Origin: an uncultured Bacilli bacterium
GTDB lineage: Bacteria; Bacillota_I; Bacilli_A; RF39; UBA660
Direction of reading: 5' to 3'
Assembly (NCBI GenBank): GCA_947598455.1
Contig: CANQFI010000067.1
Coordinates: forward strand, 1-9,324
DNA length: 9,324 nt
Shown piece after piece: positions 1 through 7,178 of the stretch. Position 1 is the first letter of the stretch. Each line of letters begins with the position of its first letter. The notes beneath the pieces are model-generated. The model saw nothing but the letters and a program-made list of their open reading frames with translations. It did no database searches and was not told the DNA's origin. The position numbers and the translations under genes were made by a program.

Positions 1-779
1 AGATTATATTTCTTAGCATAAGAAAGGATATTATCTTCATACTCATCATACCAATATGGATATAAACTAGGAGCTTTCATTAAAACAAATTTAATATTAT
101 GTTCTTCGCAAAGCTCGCGCATCATATCTAAATAATGATAATTTTCTTCAGAAAAATCATAATTAACTAATTTTCTTTCCGTAGGAAAACTAGTATATGG
201 CTTTACTTCTTTATTAATTAAGAAACCATTATGAGTTACTTTTTTATCTTTGAAAAAATATGTAAAGTCTTCTTTAGTTAACTCAGTTATTCGTGAGTGA
301 TATCTAAATATTGGAAAGATATAAGTAAAAATATTTTCTTCTTCAAGCATAGATGAATTAATAATTTCAATTTTTTCTTTACTCCATTTCATCTTATCTA
401 ACATTAAACGATTATAAGCTTCACTTACTGGTTTAGAATAACGCATAGAATTAACATTAAAAACTACTACTTTAGGAGTTTCATATTTTAAAGTTTCTTT
501 TAGTAAACCATAGGATTGCCATATTAATTGTTGACTATTACCACGAACATAAGAAGTTATTCCTTCTTCTTCCCATAAAACCATTGGTGATATATTAGCA
601 TAAACTTCACAATCACCAATAAATATTACTTCATGATTTTTTTCCTCATCATAATATTCACTTATCATGTGACCTTCAACTAAGTTAGTTTCATATTTAG
701 GGGTTACTAGATGTTCTAAACTTAAGAAAGATAAAATGAATATGATAATGATTAATATTATGCGAATAATTCTTTTCAT
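1..779 (-). CDS. SGNH/GDSL hydrolase-like, membrane-anchored partner of the MBOAT acyltransferase (3' end outside window)
   Basis: The reading frame is open from ATG at 779 to the left edge (259 codons seen, no stop), so the C-terminus is missing. The start is fixed by an AAGGTGAT ribosome-binding site that overlaps the MBOAT stop codon; the two genes are 9 nt apart and probably translationally coupled. Residues 4-19 are a hydrophobic signal anchor after MKR, so the rest should lie outside the cell. The SGNH block I region is IFIGDCEVY at 52-60, with Cys57 where the nucleophilic Ser of GDS would be expected. Further blocks resembling this family are GNSQQ (80-84), VVVFNVNSM (104-112) and LMKAPSLYPYWYDEY near 234-248. 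The block V Asp-x-x-His would fall beyond the edge. Such proteins accompany MBOAT acyltransferases (DltD with DltB, AlgJ/AlgX with AlgI) and help transfer acyl groups to extracellular glycopolymers. The role is inferred from family and position; the substrate is unknown. Confidence 0.8.
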   Translation of the reverse strand, partial: MKRIIRIILIIIIFILSFLSLEHLVTPKYETNLVEGHMISEYYDEEKNHEVIFIGDCEVYANISPMVLWEEEGITSYVRGNSQQLIWQSYGLLKETLKYETPKVVVFNVNSMRYSKPVSEAYNRLMLDKMKWSKEKIEIINSSMLEEENIFTYIFPIFRYHSRITELTKEDFTYFFKDKKVTHNGFLINKEVKPYTSFPTERKLVNYDFSEENYHYLDMMRELCEEHNIKFVLMKAPSLYPYWYDEYEDNILSYAKKYN

Positions 780-788
780 ATTATCACC

Positions 789-2084
789 TTAAAATTTACT
801 ATAAATGAAATCTTCAACATTAAACCCTATTCCATATATACCATATAATGTAACAAAAATTATTAATACACCTATTATAATAAGTTTGATTTCAAGACAA
901 CTATTTTTTAGTTTATTATTAATTTTATCCATATTGGCTTCATATATAAATAAAGCAATTGTTGAGATAATCAATATTAAATAATTTATTTTATTAAGAC
1001 CTAAATTTAAAATATTATGAAATAATTCGGGATAGTTAAAAGTTGTAAATAAACTACCAATCATTTTTAAAGCTGTAAGTTGATTATTATATATAAAGAA
1101 TGACCATGAAATAGATACTAATAAAATAGTAATTATAGTATTTATATATTTATTTTTAGTATGAAATAATTTGGGAAAGGCAACAAATATTCCTTGATAT
1201 ATTCCCCATAAAAGATAGTTAAAGCCATGCCAAAAACCAGATACTAAGAAAGTTATCATAATATTTATTTTTTGTCTTAATTTACCTTTTTTATTACCTC
1301 CTAAGGGAATATAGATATAATCTTTTAACCAAGTACTTAAAGTTATATGCCATCTATTCCAGAACTCTTTAATACTTTCACTAAAGTATGGACGATTAAA
1401 GTTTTCTGGAAGATTAAGGCCTAATATTTTAGAAAAACCTAAAACAATATCAATACCACCACTAAAATCAGTATAAAGTAAGATAGAATAAATAAGCATA
1501 GCCATTAGAGCATAAGCTCCGCCACTATTATATTCTGTTAAAGAGTTTATTAAAATAAAGGCACGACCAGCTATAACAAACTTTTTAAAAAGACCAAATA
1601 AAACTCTAAGTAAACCATTTAAAAGATTATTAAGAGTTATTTTTTGATTATTTAAAGCATTTTTAAAATAATCATAACGATTAATAGGTCCCATTAAAAG
1701 ACATGGGAAATAAAAGATATATAAAGCATAATTTAGAAAATTATTTTCAGCTTGATATTTATCTTTGTAGACATCTATTAAGTAAGAGATAACTTGTAAT
1801 GTATAGTAAGCTATTCCTAAGGGAGCTATAATATTTAATTTATTTAAACCTAAATTATTTAGACCAATTTTAAATATTATAAAGATTAAGGCATTTAGTA
1901 AGATGGTTAGCCATAATATTATTTTATTTTTCTTCTTAGTAAGTACTTTAGCAATAAAGTAAGTAGATATTAAACTAAATAAAATAAAGATAAAATTAGT
2001 TAGACCATAAGTGGCATAAAGAAGGATGCTAACTAATAAAAAGATTATTTTAATTAAGCTTCTGGCCATGCTGAACGATCCCAT
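789..2084 (-). CDS. MBOAT family membrane-bound O-acyltransferase (DltB/AlgI-like)
   Basis: This 431-residue polytopic membrane protein has about ten hydrophobic segments and the normal length for bacterial MBOATs. Visible landmarks are PLGIAYYTLQVISYLIDVYK (88-107), ENFNRPYF followed by FWNRWHITLSTWLKDYIYIP (241-260), then LGGN. The SGFWHG block (282-287) carries the invariant catalytic histidine, His286. MBOATs of this branch move an acyl group across the membrane toward an extracellular polymer, together with a membrane-anchored SGNH partner, which is the next gene. No dltA or dltC is in view, so teichoic-acid D-alanylation is not supported; acetylation or another acylation of a surface glycan is equally possible. 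ATG at 2084 is chosen because AGGTGG stands 6 nt upstream; a second ATG five codons later (2069) lacks such a site. The start lies inside the end of the upstream transglutaminase gene, a 31-nt overlap suggesting coupled translation. Confidence 0.93.
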   Translation of the reverse strand: MGSFSMARSLIKIIFLLVSILLYATYGLTNFIFILFSLISTYFIAKVLTKKKNKIILWLTILLNALIFIIFKIGLNNLGLNKLNIIAPLGIAYYTLQVISYLIDVYKDKYQAENNFLNYALYIFYFPCLLMGPINRYDYFKNALNNQKITLNNLLNGLLRVLFGLFKKFVIAGRAFILINSLTEYNSGGAYALMAMLIYSILLYTDFSGGIDIVLGFSKILGLNLPENFNRPYFSESIKEFWNRWHITLSTWLKDYIYIPLGGNKKGKLRQKINIMITFLVSGFWHGFNYLLWGIYQGIFVAFPKLFHTKNKYINTIITILLVSISWSFFIYNNQLTALKMIGSLFTTFNYPELFHNILNLGLNKINYLILIISTIALFIYEANMDKINNKLKNSCLEIKLIIIGVLIIFVTLYGIYGIGFNVEDFIYSKF

Positions 2085-3907
2085 TCTCTACCACCTGTAC
2101 AGACAAGCATATCTTTATCTGTTCCTTTAACTAATCCTCGATCACATTGAGCATCGCTATGCCACCATTTACCTTCATCATAGACCATAACCCAATAATG
2201 AGATTTATCATTAACCCAAATTAATTTGGTTTGGTATCCTTTGGCGTCAAGTAAAGCTTTTAAAACATTAGCATATACATAACAATTACCTTGAAAGTTA
2301 GTTAGACCATACCATACAGGATATGTACCACCCCAATTGTTAGCATAGTGAATATGAGTATTTACATATTTATTAACATCTTTGACACTATTACCAAGAG
2401 TGCTTGCAACACTTCTTACTTTATTATTAATATCCGATTGATCTGGATTAACACTAACTTTACGCTTTTTAGTTGTTTTATTACCTGAATTGTCGATAGC
2501 TACATATGAAATATAATAAATTCCAGCTTGATTAATATTTAAAGAATTAGTATCTACAGTAAAGGTAACTGCTCCATCTTTAGCATCAATTGCTTTGACA
2601 TTTTTTTGATAATCATATGAGCCATTTTTATTAATAGTTATATCAGTTAAACCAGAAATAACAGGACCAACAGTATCTTTTATTATAGATAAAGTTGCGT
2701 CTTTAGATGTAATGTTACCATATTCATCAACTGCTTCGATAGTGATTTGATAAGTACCTACTTTACCATAACTTATTTCTGTTTTTAAAGATGTAGTAAA
2801 CTTAGAAGCATCTGTTACTTTTTTAATAAATGAATTTACATTAAGACCATTTTCATCATTATAAATAGTTACATTTTTTAAAGTTAAATCTGGTCCTTTC
2901 GTATCTTTAACAGATATTTTTGATGTAAAAGTTTTACCATCTACTTTGGCTGTTATTTCATAATCACCAATACCTTGTTTATTAATATAATCAATGTCAG
3001 TTTGATTAATTGCATCTTTATAATTTATATCAAATAAAATATCTTCTTTAGTTAATTTATCACCTAACTCTAATTGATGAAAAGCTTCCATAAAGCCGAT
3101 AAATAAGGTTCTTTCTTCCCTAACTTCATTATTTGAAGTATCTTTAACAACAATAGTTACTTTATACTCGCCTATTTTATCAATGGTTGGAGTTTCTAAA
3201 GCTTCGACTGTTACTTCTGTTAAATCTTCAGCTGAAACTATAAAATCATTAGGATTAAAAACATAATTGGTATAGGCTTCAACATCTTTAAATTCTACTT
3301 TAGGAGCAGTTGTATCAATAAGATGCATAGTTGATTTACGAATCTTTTTACCAATTTTAATTTCAATTTCATAATCACCTAATTTATTAAAATCAATAGT
3401 ACTTAAATCAGTTATGATTTCACTATTTTTCATAACTTTCTTATCAAAAAAATCTTCAATAGTAACTGGTGTTGAACCTATTTCAATACTTATTTCATCT
3501 TTAAAAGTATCAGAAAGAATACTATATACGATAAAAATAATTAAAACTATTAAAAGTAATGCTAGAGCTATAATAGCAATTCTTCTTGTTCGAAGTTTTT
3601 TCTTAACTTCTTTAATTTCTTCTTTTTTAGGAAGAACATTTTCTATTTCAATTTTAGTAATAGCTCTTGTTTTATCTAAGAGTTCGTTATTATCTTCATT
3701 ATTATCATAATGTTTAATATAATTATTAGGATTATTTAAAATATTACTTCTTGATTTTGAATCAGTTGCTTTTTTAGATATATTATTTGATAAATCTTTT
3801 TGTTGGTTATGAAGATTAGTGTTATTTAAAGATTCTTTATTTTTGTTTTTTTTATAAACATTTGAATATACATTTTTATGTTTATTAGATTTCTTCTTTT
3901 TCTTCAC
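2054..3907 (-). CDS. Membrane-anchored extracellular transglutaminase-like protein with Ig-like repeats
   Basis: This 617-residue type II membrane protein is numbered from GTG at 3907. Residues 1-107 are a Lys/Asn-rich, apparently disordered cytoplasmic tail. Residues 110-131 are a single membrane span. Residues about 139-487 form roughly five beta-rich modules of about 60-75 residues, separated by DTTAP, KDTKGP and KDTVGP linkers typical of bacterial Ig-like (DUF5011-type) domains. The C-terminal domain (about 497-600) is transglutaminase/protease-like, with a plausible triad: Cys542 in GNCYVYAN, His570 in SHYWVMVY and Asp585 in WWHSDAQ. Bacterial relatives cleave, cross-link or otherwise modify proteins or peptides at the surface; the reaction here is unknown. 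An in-frame GTG at 3916 would add three residues, but it lies within the GGGTGG ribosome-binding site, so GTG 3907, 5 nt downstream, is preferred. The gene has its own extended -10 promoter and overlaps the MBOAT gene, implying co-expression. Confidence 0.88.
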   Translation of the reverse strand: MKKKKKSNKHKNVYSNVYKKNKNKESLNNTNLHNQQKDLSNNISKKATDSKSRSNILNNPNNYIKHYDNNEDNNELLDKTRAITKIEIENVLPKKEEIKEVKKKLRTRRIAIIALALLLIVLIIFIVYSILSDTFKDEISIEIGSTPVTIEDFFDKKVMKNSEIITDLSTIDFNKLGDYEIEIKIGKKIRKSTMHLIDTTAPKVEFKDVEAYTNYVFNPNDFIVSAEDLTEVTVEALETPTIDKIGEYKVTIVVKDTSNNEVREERTLFIGFMEAFHQLELGDKLTKEDILFDINYKDAINQTDIDYINKQGIGDYEITAKVDGKTFTSKISVKDTKGPDLTLKNVTIYNDENGLNVNSFIKKVTDASKFTTSLKTEISYGKVGTYQITIEAVDEYGNITSKDATLSIIKDTVGPVISGLTDITINKNGSYDYQKNVKAIDAKDGAVTFTVDTNSLNINQAGIYYISYVAIDNSGNKTTKKRKVSVNPDQSDINNKVRSVASTLGNSVKDVNKYVNTHIHYANNWGGTYPVWYGLTNFQGNCYVYANVLKALLDAKGYQTKLIWVNDKSHYWVMVYDEGKWWHSDAQCDRGLVKGTDKDMLVCTGGREWDRSAWPEA

Positions 3908-3912
3908 ATAAA

Positions 3913-3918
3913 CCACCC
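3913..3918 (-). promoter_or_regulatory. Ribosome-binding site of the transglutaminase gene (decides the start)
   Basis: GGGTGG lies 5 nt upstream of GTG 3907. The alternative GTG at 3916 is inside this motif and has no site of its own. The same geometry recurs at the other genes of the window, which supports the shorter reading. Confidence 0.7.
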
Positions 3919-3930
3919 GATTCTATTAAA

Positions 3931-3939
3931 ATTATAGCA
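3931..3939 (-). promoter_or_regulatory. Extended -10 promoter of the transglutaminase-MBOAT-SGNH unit
   Basis: The minus strand reads TGCTATAAT, a perfect -10 hexamer (3936-3931) with the TGn extension. No convincing -35 box is seen at a 16-18 nt spacing, as is usual for extended -10 promoters. Transcription would begin near 3924, giving a leader of about 17 nt that contains the GGGTGG site. The element lies just after the trmB terminator, as expected for a new transcription unit. The 13-nt string around it recurs exactly at 5967-5979. Confidence 0.65.
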
Positions 3940-3968
3940 CTATTTTGAAATTACATTACTATTTAAAG

Positions 3969-3992
3969 AAAAAAAGTACATTTTTTGTACTT
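3969..3992 (-). terminator. Intrinsic terminator of trmB
   Basis: On the minus strand a 7-bp stem, AAGTACA (3992-3986) with TGTACTT (3980-3974), encloses an AAAAA loop and runs into a T-tract down to 3969. The 5' arm begins in the trmB stop codon (3993-3991). The stem has only two GC pairs, so termination may be incomplete and some read-through into the surface unit is possible. Confidence 0.72.
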
Positions 3993-4629
3993 AATTTTTA
4001 AAACTGGCGTCTAGATAATAAATTGGTCGGCCTTCTTCGAAATATCTTCTTTCAAAATCAGTCATTATATTCGGAATAGGATTTTCATCATGATGAAGGT
4101 CTAAACTAATACGATCAAAAACATACCAATATTGAGATAAGGTTTGTAATGAGTAAGCAAAGAAGCCTTTATTATCAGTTTTTAAAATAATATGTTTATC
4201 TTTTTTAAAAATCTTATCATAAATTTTTAAATAATTAACATGAGTAAATCTTTTCTTTTCATCGATTCGTTTAGGCCATGGATCACAGAATGTCAAATAG
4301 ATAGTATCTATTTCTTTGCCAAAAATATTATCTATTTCATGTGCATCATAATTTATCAATTTTAAATTAGGCAAATGTTGATTATTTAAGCGATTTACGG
4401 CTTTAACCATTTGAGAATCAACTACTTCTAAACCAATAAAATTTATTTTAGGATATGTTTTAGCCATATTAATAATAAAATCACCACGGCCCATACCTAA
4501 TTCTAAATGAATAGGATTATTATTTCCAAATAAATCATGCCATTTATTTTTATATTGAGTTGGGTTATTTACAACATAAGGAGATCTTCCAACTATTTTA
4601 TCTGCATCTTTTATAACTTTATATTCCAT
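3991..4629 (-). CDS. trmB: tRNA (guanine-N7)-methyltransferase TrmB
   Basis: TrmB transfers a methyl group from S-adenosylmethionine to N7 of guanosine 46 in the tRNA variable loop (EC 2.1.1.33), acting as a soluble cytoplasmic enzyme. The 212-residue length is typical. The Rossmann SAM-binding motif ELGMGRG is at 43-49, FIGLEV at 64-69 and the hallmark DPWPK at 106-110, followed by KKRFTH (115-120). The family C-terminal signature TDFERRYFEEGRPIYYL is at 180-196. ATG 4629 is supported by AGGAAGTG 7 nt upstream. The gene stands alone, with an extended -10 promoter upstream and a terminator straight after the stop, so it is a monocistronic housekeeping gene between two accessory units. No key residue appears to be missing. 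Confidence 0.97.
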   Translation of the reverse strand: MEYKVIKDADKIVGRSPYVVNNPTQYKNKWHDLFGNNNPIHLELGMGRGDFIINMAKTYPKINFIGLEVVDSQMVKAVNRLNNQHLPNLKLINYDAHEIDNIFGKEIDTIYLTFCDPWPKRIDEKKRFTHVNYLKIYDKIFKKDKHIILKTDNKGFFAYSLQTLSQYWYVFDRISLDLHHDENPIPNIMTDFERRYFEEGRPIYYLDASFKN

Positions 4630-4651
4630 ATAAGTTCACTTCCTATCGACA

Positions 4652-4660
4652 ATTATAACA
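4652..4660 (-). promoter_or_regulatory. Extended -10 promoter of trmB
   Basis: The minus strand reads TGTTATAAT (TATAAT at 4657-4652 with a TGn extension), 22 nt upstream of the trmB ATG. The start site would be near 4645, giving a leader of about 16 nt that opens almost directly into the AGGAAGTG ribosome-binding site (4644-4637). No clear TTGACA-like -35 box was found. Confidence 0.6.
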
Positions 4661-4662
4661 TA

Positions 4663-4805
4663 TTAATGATAATTATTTAAATATTTCATTGATTGCTTTA
4701 GTATAAATAATTTTTGATATGTTCTTACTAGGAAACTTTTCATCATTACCCAAATATTTATTTATAAGATTTATTGGTTTAATTCATAGAAATGTTTCAA
4801 GTTTG
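4663..4805. other. Intergenic stretch with no supported gene
   Basis: This stretch lies between the terminator at 4806-4836 and the trmB promoter. It is very AT-rich, with no convincing hairpin, tRNA or riboswitch. A 27-codon minus-strand frame exists (4746-4663), but it has a poor ribosome-binding site and no recognisable similarity. Confidence 0.5.
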
Positions 4806-4836
4806 AAAAAAAAAGACAAATTATTAAATGTCTTTT
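4806..4836 (-). terminator. Intrinsic terminator of the XRE/Asp-box unit
   Basis: On the minus strand an 8-bp stem, AAAAGACA (4836-4829) with TGTCTTTT (4818-4811), has a 10-nt loop and passes into an unbroken T run from 4814 to 4806. It lies 33 nt after the stop codon of the Asp-box gene at 4870, so it ends the three-gene unit. It is the strongest of the three terminators in the window. Confidence 0.8.
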
Positions 4837-4869
4837 AGTTAAAACTTTTTTTATTGTAACATATAAAAG

Positions 4870-5952
4870 TTATTCTTTTAAAGTCCAAGTTAAGCCATTA
4901 TCATTACTAATAAAGATTAATTCCTTGTCTTCATAACTTTGACCATCAGATTTTATTTGATGAAGAGAACATCTTATAGTTAGAATATCTTGGTTATAGG
5001 ATGGTCCTTCTTCAAGTGTAAGAAAGTCTACTTGGTTATTGGTATATTTAAATTCAGCTGATTTAAAACTTCTACCACCATCATTGGTAACATAGAGACT
5101 AGTTGAATTATTTAACATTATTAGATTATTAACAGAAGCAAAACCTAAATTTTCATCTAAAAATGTAAACTTAGCATATGGTTCAACTTTAATAGCTTCA
5201 TTTGTAACTACATAAAAGTTTTGGCCATTATCTTTACTTATTAAAACATTAGCTAATCTTTCTTCATTAGAAGAAGCATTAACTATTTGACCAAAACGAA
5301 TAATATTATTGCCAAATTGTTTTTCATAAAGAACTTCTTCTACTGAAGGCAAAGAATAATCATGATTAAACTCAGGATTAAAATAATTTTCAACTCCAAC
5401 TATTTTACCAGAAGCATTTGTAAAATAAGCTTCTTTAACTTCGTTTCTTATATTACCTTTTTCATCATAATATGTATAAGTTACTTCTTTAGGTTTATAA
5501 GATTTATCATATGGATCATAACTACCTTGACCAAAATAGCCACTTACTTTTAAAGTTGAACTTTTAAAGATTGGACCATAATAATCATAATATAAAACAG
5601 AAACTTGGTTAAATGAATGAACTTCAGCTAGATAAGTAGTATCATTTAAAGTAACGATATGTTCAGGAGTATAAGAAAAAACTAAAAGAAGATAAATAAT
5701 AGTACCAAATAATATTGATACTAAAATAAATGATGAAATAATAGCAATGACTTTTGTTTTATGTCTAATAAATATTTGAATTAAACCAATAATAAAGAAG
5801 ATAAATAAAATAAGTAAAATAATCATAAAAGGTATGTATCTAAATTTAATCTTAAATAAAGATAAAATTATATTTAAAATTATAAAACATAGGAAAAGTA
5901 AACCATCTAAGATAATAATATTATGACTAATTTTATGTAATAATTTCTTCAT
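4870..5952 (-). CDS. Membrane protein with three extracellular Asp-box (BNR) repeats, downstream paralog
   Basis: I recognise the architecture but not a named family. Of 360 residues, about 11-32, 37-57 and 65-87 are three membrane spans, followed by a domain predicted to be extracellular. Three Asp-box motifs (S/T-x-D-x-G-x-x-F/W) are SKDNGQNF (229-236), TNDGGRSF (279-286) and SNDNGLTW (339-346). Spacing of 50-60 residues fits one beta-propeller blade each, so only about three blades, too few for an ordinary six- or seven-bladed propeller. Asp-boxes are structural; no sialidase catalytic residues are identifiable. The upstream gene is clearly a paralog: both carry EVLYEK before the first box and the same three-box layout. 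ATG 5952 follows GTGGTGGA by 4 nt; the GTGs at 5964 and 5961 are part of that site. A candidate promoter overlaps the 27-nt gap to the previous gene. Confidence 0.78.
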   Translation of the reverse strand: MKKLLHKISHNIIILDGLLFLCFIILNIILSLFKIKFRYIPFMIILLILFIFFIIGLIQIFIRHKTKVIAIISSFILVSILFGTIIYLLLVFSYTPEHIVTLNDTTYLAEVHSFNQVSVLYYDYYGPIFKSSTLKVSGYFGQGSYDPYDKSYKPKEVTYTYYDEKGNIRNEVKEAYFTNASGKIVGVENYFNPEFNHDYSLPSVEEVLYEKQFGNNIIRFGQIVNASSNEERLANVLISKDNGQNFYVVTNEAIKVEPYAKFTFLDENLGFASVNNLIMLNNSTSLYVTNDGGRSFKSAEFKYTNNQVDFLTLEEGPSYNQDILTIRCSLHQIKSDGQSYEDKELIFISNDNGLTWTLKE

Positions 5953-5956
5953 TATT

Positions 5957-5964
5957 TCCACCAC
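5957..5964 (-). promoter_or_regulatory. Ribosome-binding site of the downstream Asp-box gene (decides the start)
   Basis: GTGGTGGA lies immediately before AATA and ATG 5952. The two in-frame GTG triplets at 5964 and 5961 fall within it and would lack any site of their own, so the ATG is taken as the start. Confidence 0.7.
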
Positions 5965-5968
5965 TTAA

Positions 5969-5977
5969 ATTATAGCA
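5969..5977 (-). promoter_or_regulatory. Candidate internal extended -10 promoter before the downstream Asp-box gene
   Basis: The minus strand reads TGCTATAAT (hexamer 5974-5969) directly after the stop codon of the upstream paralog. It sits in a 13-nt string identical to the one at the transglutaminase promoter. Transcription from it would start near 5962, leaving a leader of only about 10 nt. It could make the second paralog partly independent of the XRE gene. Confidence 0.5.
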
Positions 5978-5979
5978 CT

Positions 5980-7167
5980 TTACTCTTCAATAGGTTGTTC
6001 TTTTTCAAATGTCCAAGTTATTCCATTATTATTGGTTGTAAATATCCAATCGACTTTTTCTTGCTTATGATCAACATATTTATAAACTAAACATTTTAAT
6101 TTTAAATAGCCATCTTCAAGATATGGAACATCATAAATACCAATATAATAAACATTAGTATCATATAATAAAGTTCCAGTTGTAAATGTTTTACCACCAT
6201 CTTGACTAACATATATATCAATATTTTTGGTACTATCCATCGAAGTGTTTGGAACTACAAAAGTTAATTGTTCATCAATGAAGTTAATTTGAGAAGCACT
6301 ATTTAATGATAAAAATGTATTTCCTTCAGTTACGATATCAAAAGTTTTGCCATCATCTTCGCTAACAATGACTTTAGTTAATAATCTTTGACCTAACGCA
6401 TAATCTAAAACAGCATATCTTAAGATTTTATTATCAAATCTTTTTTCATATAAGACTTCACAATCCGCTAAAGTACGTGGTTTGTCTACTAGAGTTTCAT
6501 GGTCTTCTTCAAATTCATTATCAATTTCCTCATCATATAATGAATTATCACTTGATGAATTAGATTGTCTATCTGGATATAATTTTTCACGTTTATTAAT
6601 AGTTCCATTTTCATTGTAATAAACTTCTTCAACTTTCATAAGTAAATTATTAGAATCATAATAATAGTATTTTACAAAGAATGGGTTGTCGTAAGGTTCA
6701 TTATCAGGATGAAATTTTACATTTTGATAATCAGCAATAATTTTTACTCTGTCGCCCCTAATAAAAGGATTTTTATATTCGTAAAATTCAATAACAGAAT
6801 CATCATTACTTTTAAGACAAACAATATAAGATCGATCATCAAAAACCTTATAATACTCTTTACGGATACCAAATGCATTATTAAAAAAGAAAAAGAAAAT
6901 AACATAATATAGTAAGATAACACCAACTAATACTAAAGAAAGAATACTCATAATGAGAATATGAGATTTGGTTTCTTTATTAAAGATAAGTTTTAAATTA
7001 CCAATAATAAAGAAGGTTAAAAGAAGAAAACTAACTAATAAGAATAACCATAATCTTATTTTTAAATTATTTAAATATAGAATAAAATTTAAAGCAAAGA
7101 AGATGATAATAGCAAGTAAATCATATTTAATAATATTTATGTTTTTTAATTTATTTAAGATATTCAT
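5980..7167 (-). CDS. Membrane protein with three extracellular Asp-box (BNR) repeats, upstream paralog
   Basis: This 395-residue protein has the layout of its downstream neighbour: three membrane spans (about 11-32, 38-57 and 61-86), then a large domain predicted to be extracellular. It contains a Ser/Asp/Glu-rich low-complexity stretch at about 192-216 that the paralog lacks, then ADCEVLYEKRF (224-234) and Asp-boxes SEDDGKTF (259-266), SQDGGKTF (311-318) and TNNNGITW (368-375). In the third box the usual Asp is Asn370. Spacing between boxes is 52 and 57 residues. The function is unknown; a surface sensing or binding role is inferred from the propeller-type repeats and the adjacent regulator. 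ATG 7167 is preferred because AGGTGAT lies 4 nt upstream and overlaps the TAG of the XRE gene; the in-frame GTG at 7176 is inside that site. The 9-nt gap implies co-transcription with the XRE gene. Confidence 0.8.
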   Translation of the reverse strand: MNILNKLKNINIIKYDLLAIIIFFALNFILYLNNLKIRLWLFLLVSFLLLTFFIIGNLKLIFNKETKSHILIMSILSLVLVGVILLYYVIFFFFFNNAFGIRKEYYKVFDDRSYIVCLKSNDDSVIEFYEYKNPFIRGDRVKIIADYQNVKFHPDNEPYDNPFFVKYYYYDSNNLLMKVEEVYYNENGTINKREKLYPDRQSNSSSDNSLYDEEIDNEFEEDHETLVDKPRTLADCEVLYEKRFDNKILRYAVLDYALGQRLLTKVIVSEDDGKTFDIVTEGNTFLSLNSASQINFIDEQLTFVVPNTSMDSTKNIDIYVSQDGGKTFTTGTLLYDTNVYYIGIYDVPYLEDGYLKLKCLVYKYVDHKQEKVDWIFTTNNNGITWTFEKEQPIEE

Positions 7168-7171
7168 AACT

Positions 7172-7178
7172 ATCACCT
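7172..7178 (-). promoter_or_regulatory. Ribosome-binding site of the upstream Asp-box gene (decides the start)
   Basis: AGGTGAT overlaps the TAG stop codon of the XRE gene (7179-7177) and sits 4 nt before ATG 7167. GTG 7176 lies inside it and is therefore an unlikely start. The overlap suggests the second gene is translated by ribosomes finishing the first. Confidence 0.75.

Noticed and set aside
1..2084. Naming the MBOAT/SGNH pair dltB and dltD.
   Set aside because: No dltA or dltC is in view and the same architecture serves acetylation systems, so the symbols would overstate the evidence.
3414..3710. A 98-codon plus-strand frame opposite the transglutaminase gene.
   Set aside because: It is antisense to the membrane span and linker of a well-supported gene, lacks a good ribosome-binding site, and its hydrophobic composition mirrors the opposite strand.
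4663..4746. A 27-codon minus-strand frame upstream of trmB, beginning with two adjacent ATGs.
   Set aside because: The GGGT near its start is poorly placed, the frame ends in the trmB promoter region, there is no recognisable similarity, and frames this short are expected by chance in such AT-rich sequence.
4870..7167. Reading the two Asp-box proteins as sialidases.
   Set aside because: Asp-boxes are structural and occur in many propellers; the arginine triad and other catalytic residues of sialidases are not identifiable, and the repeat region is too short.
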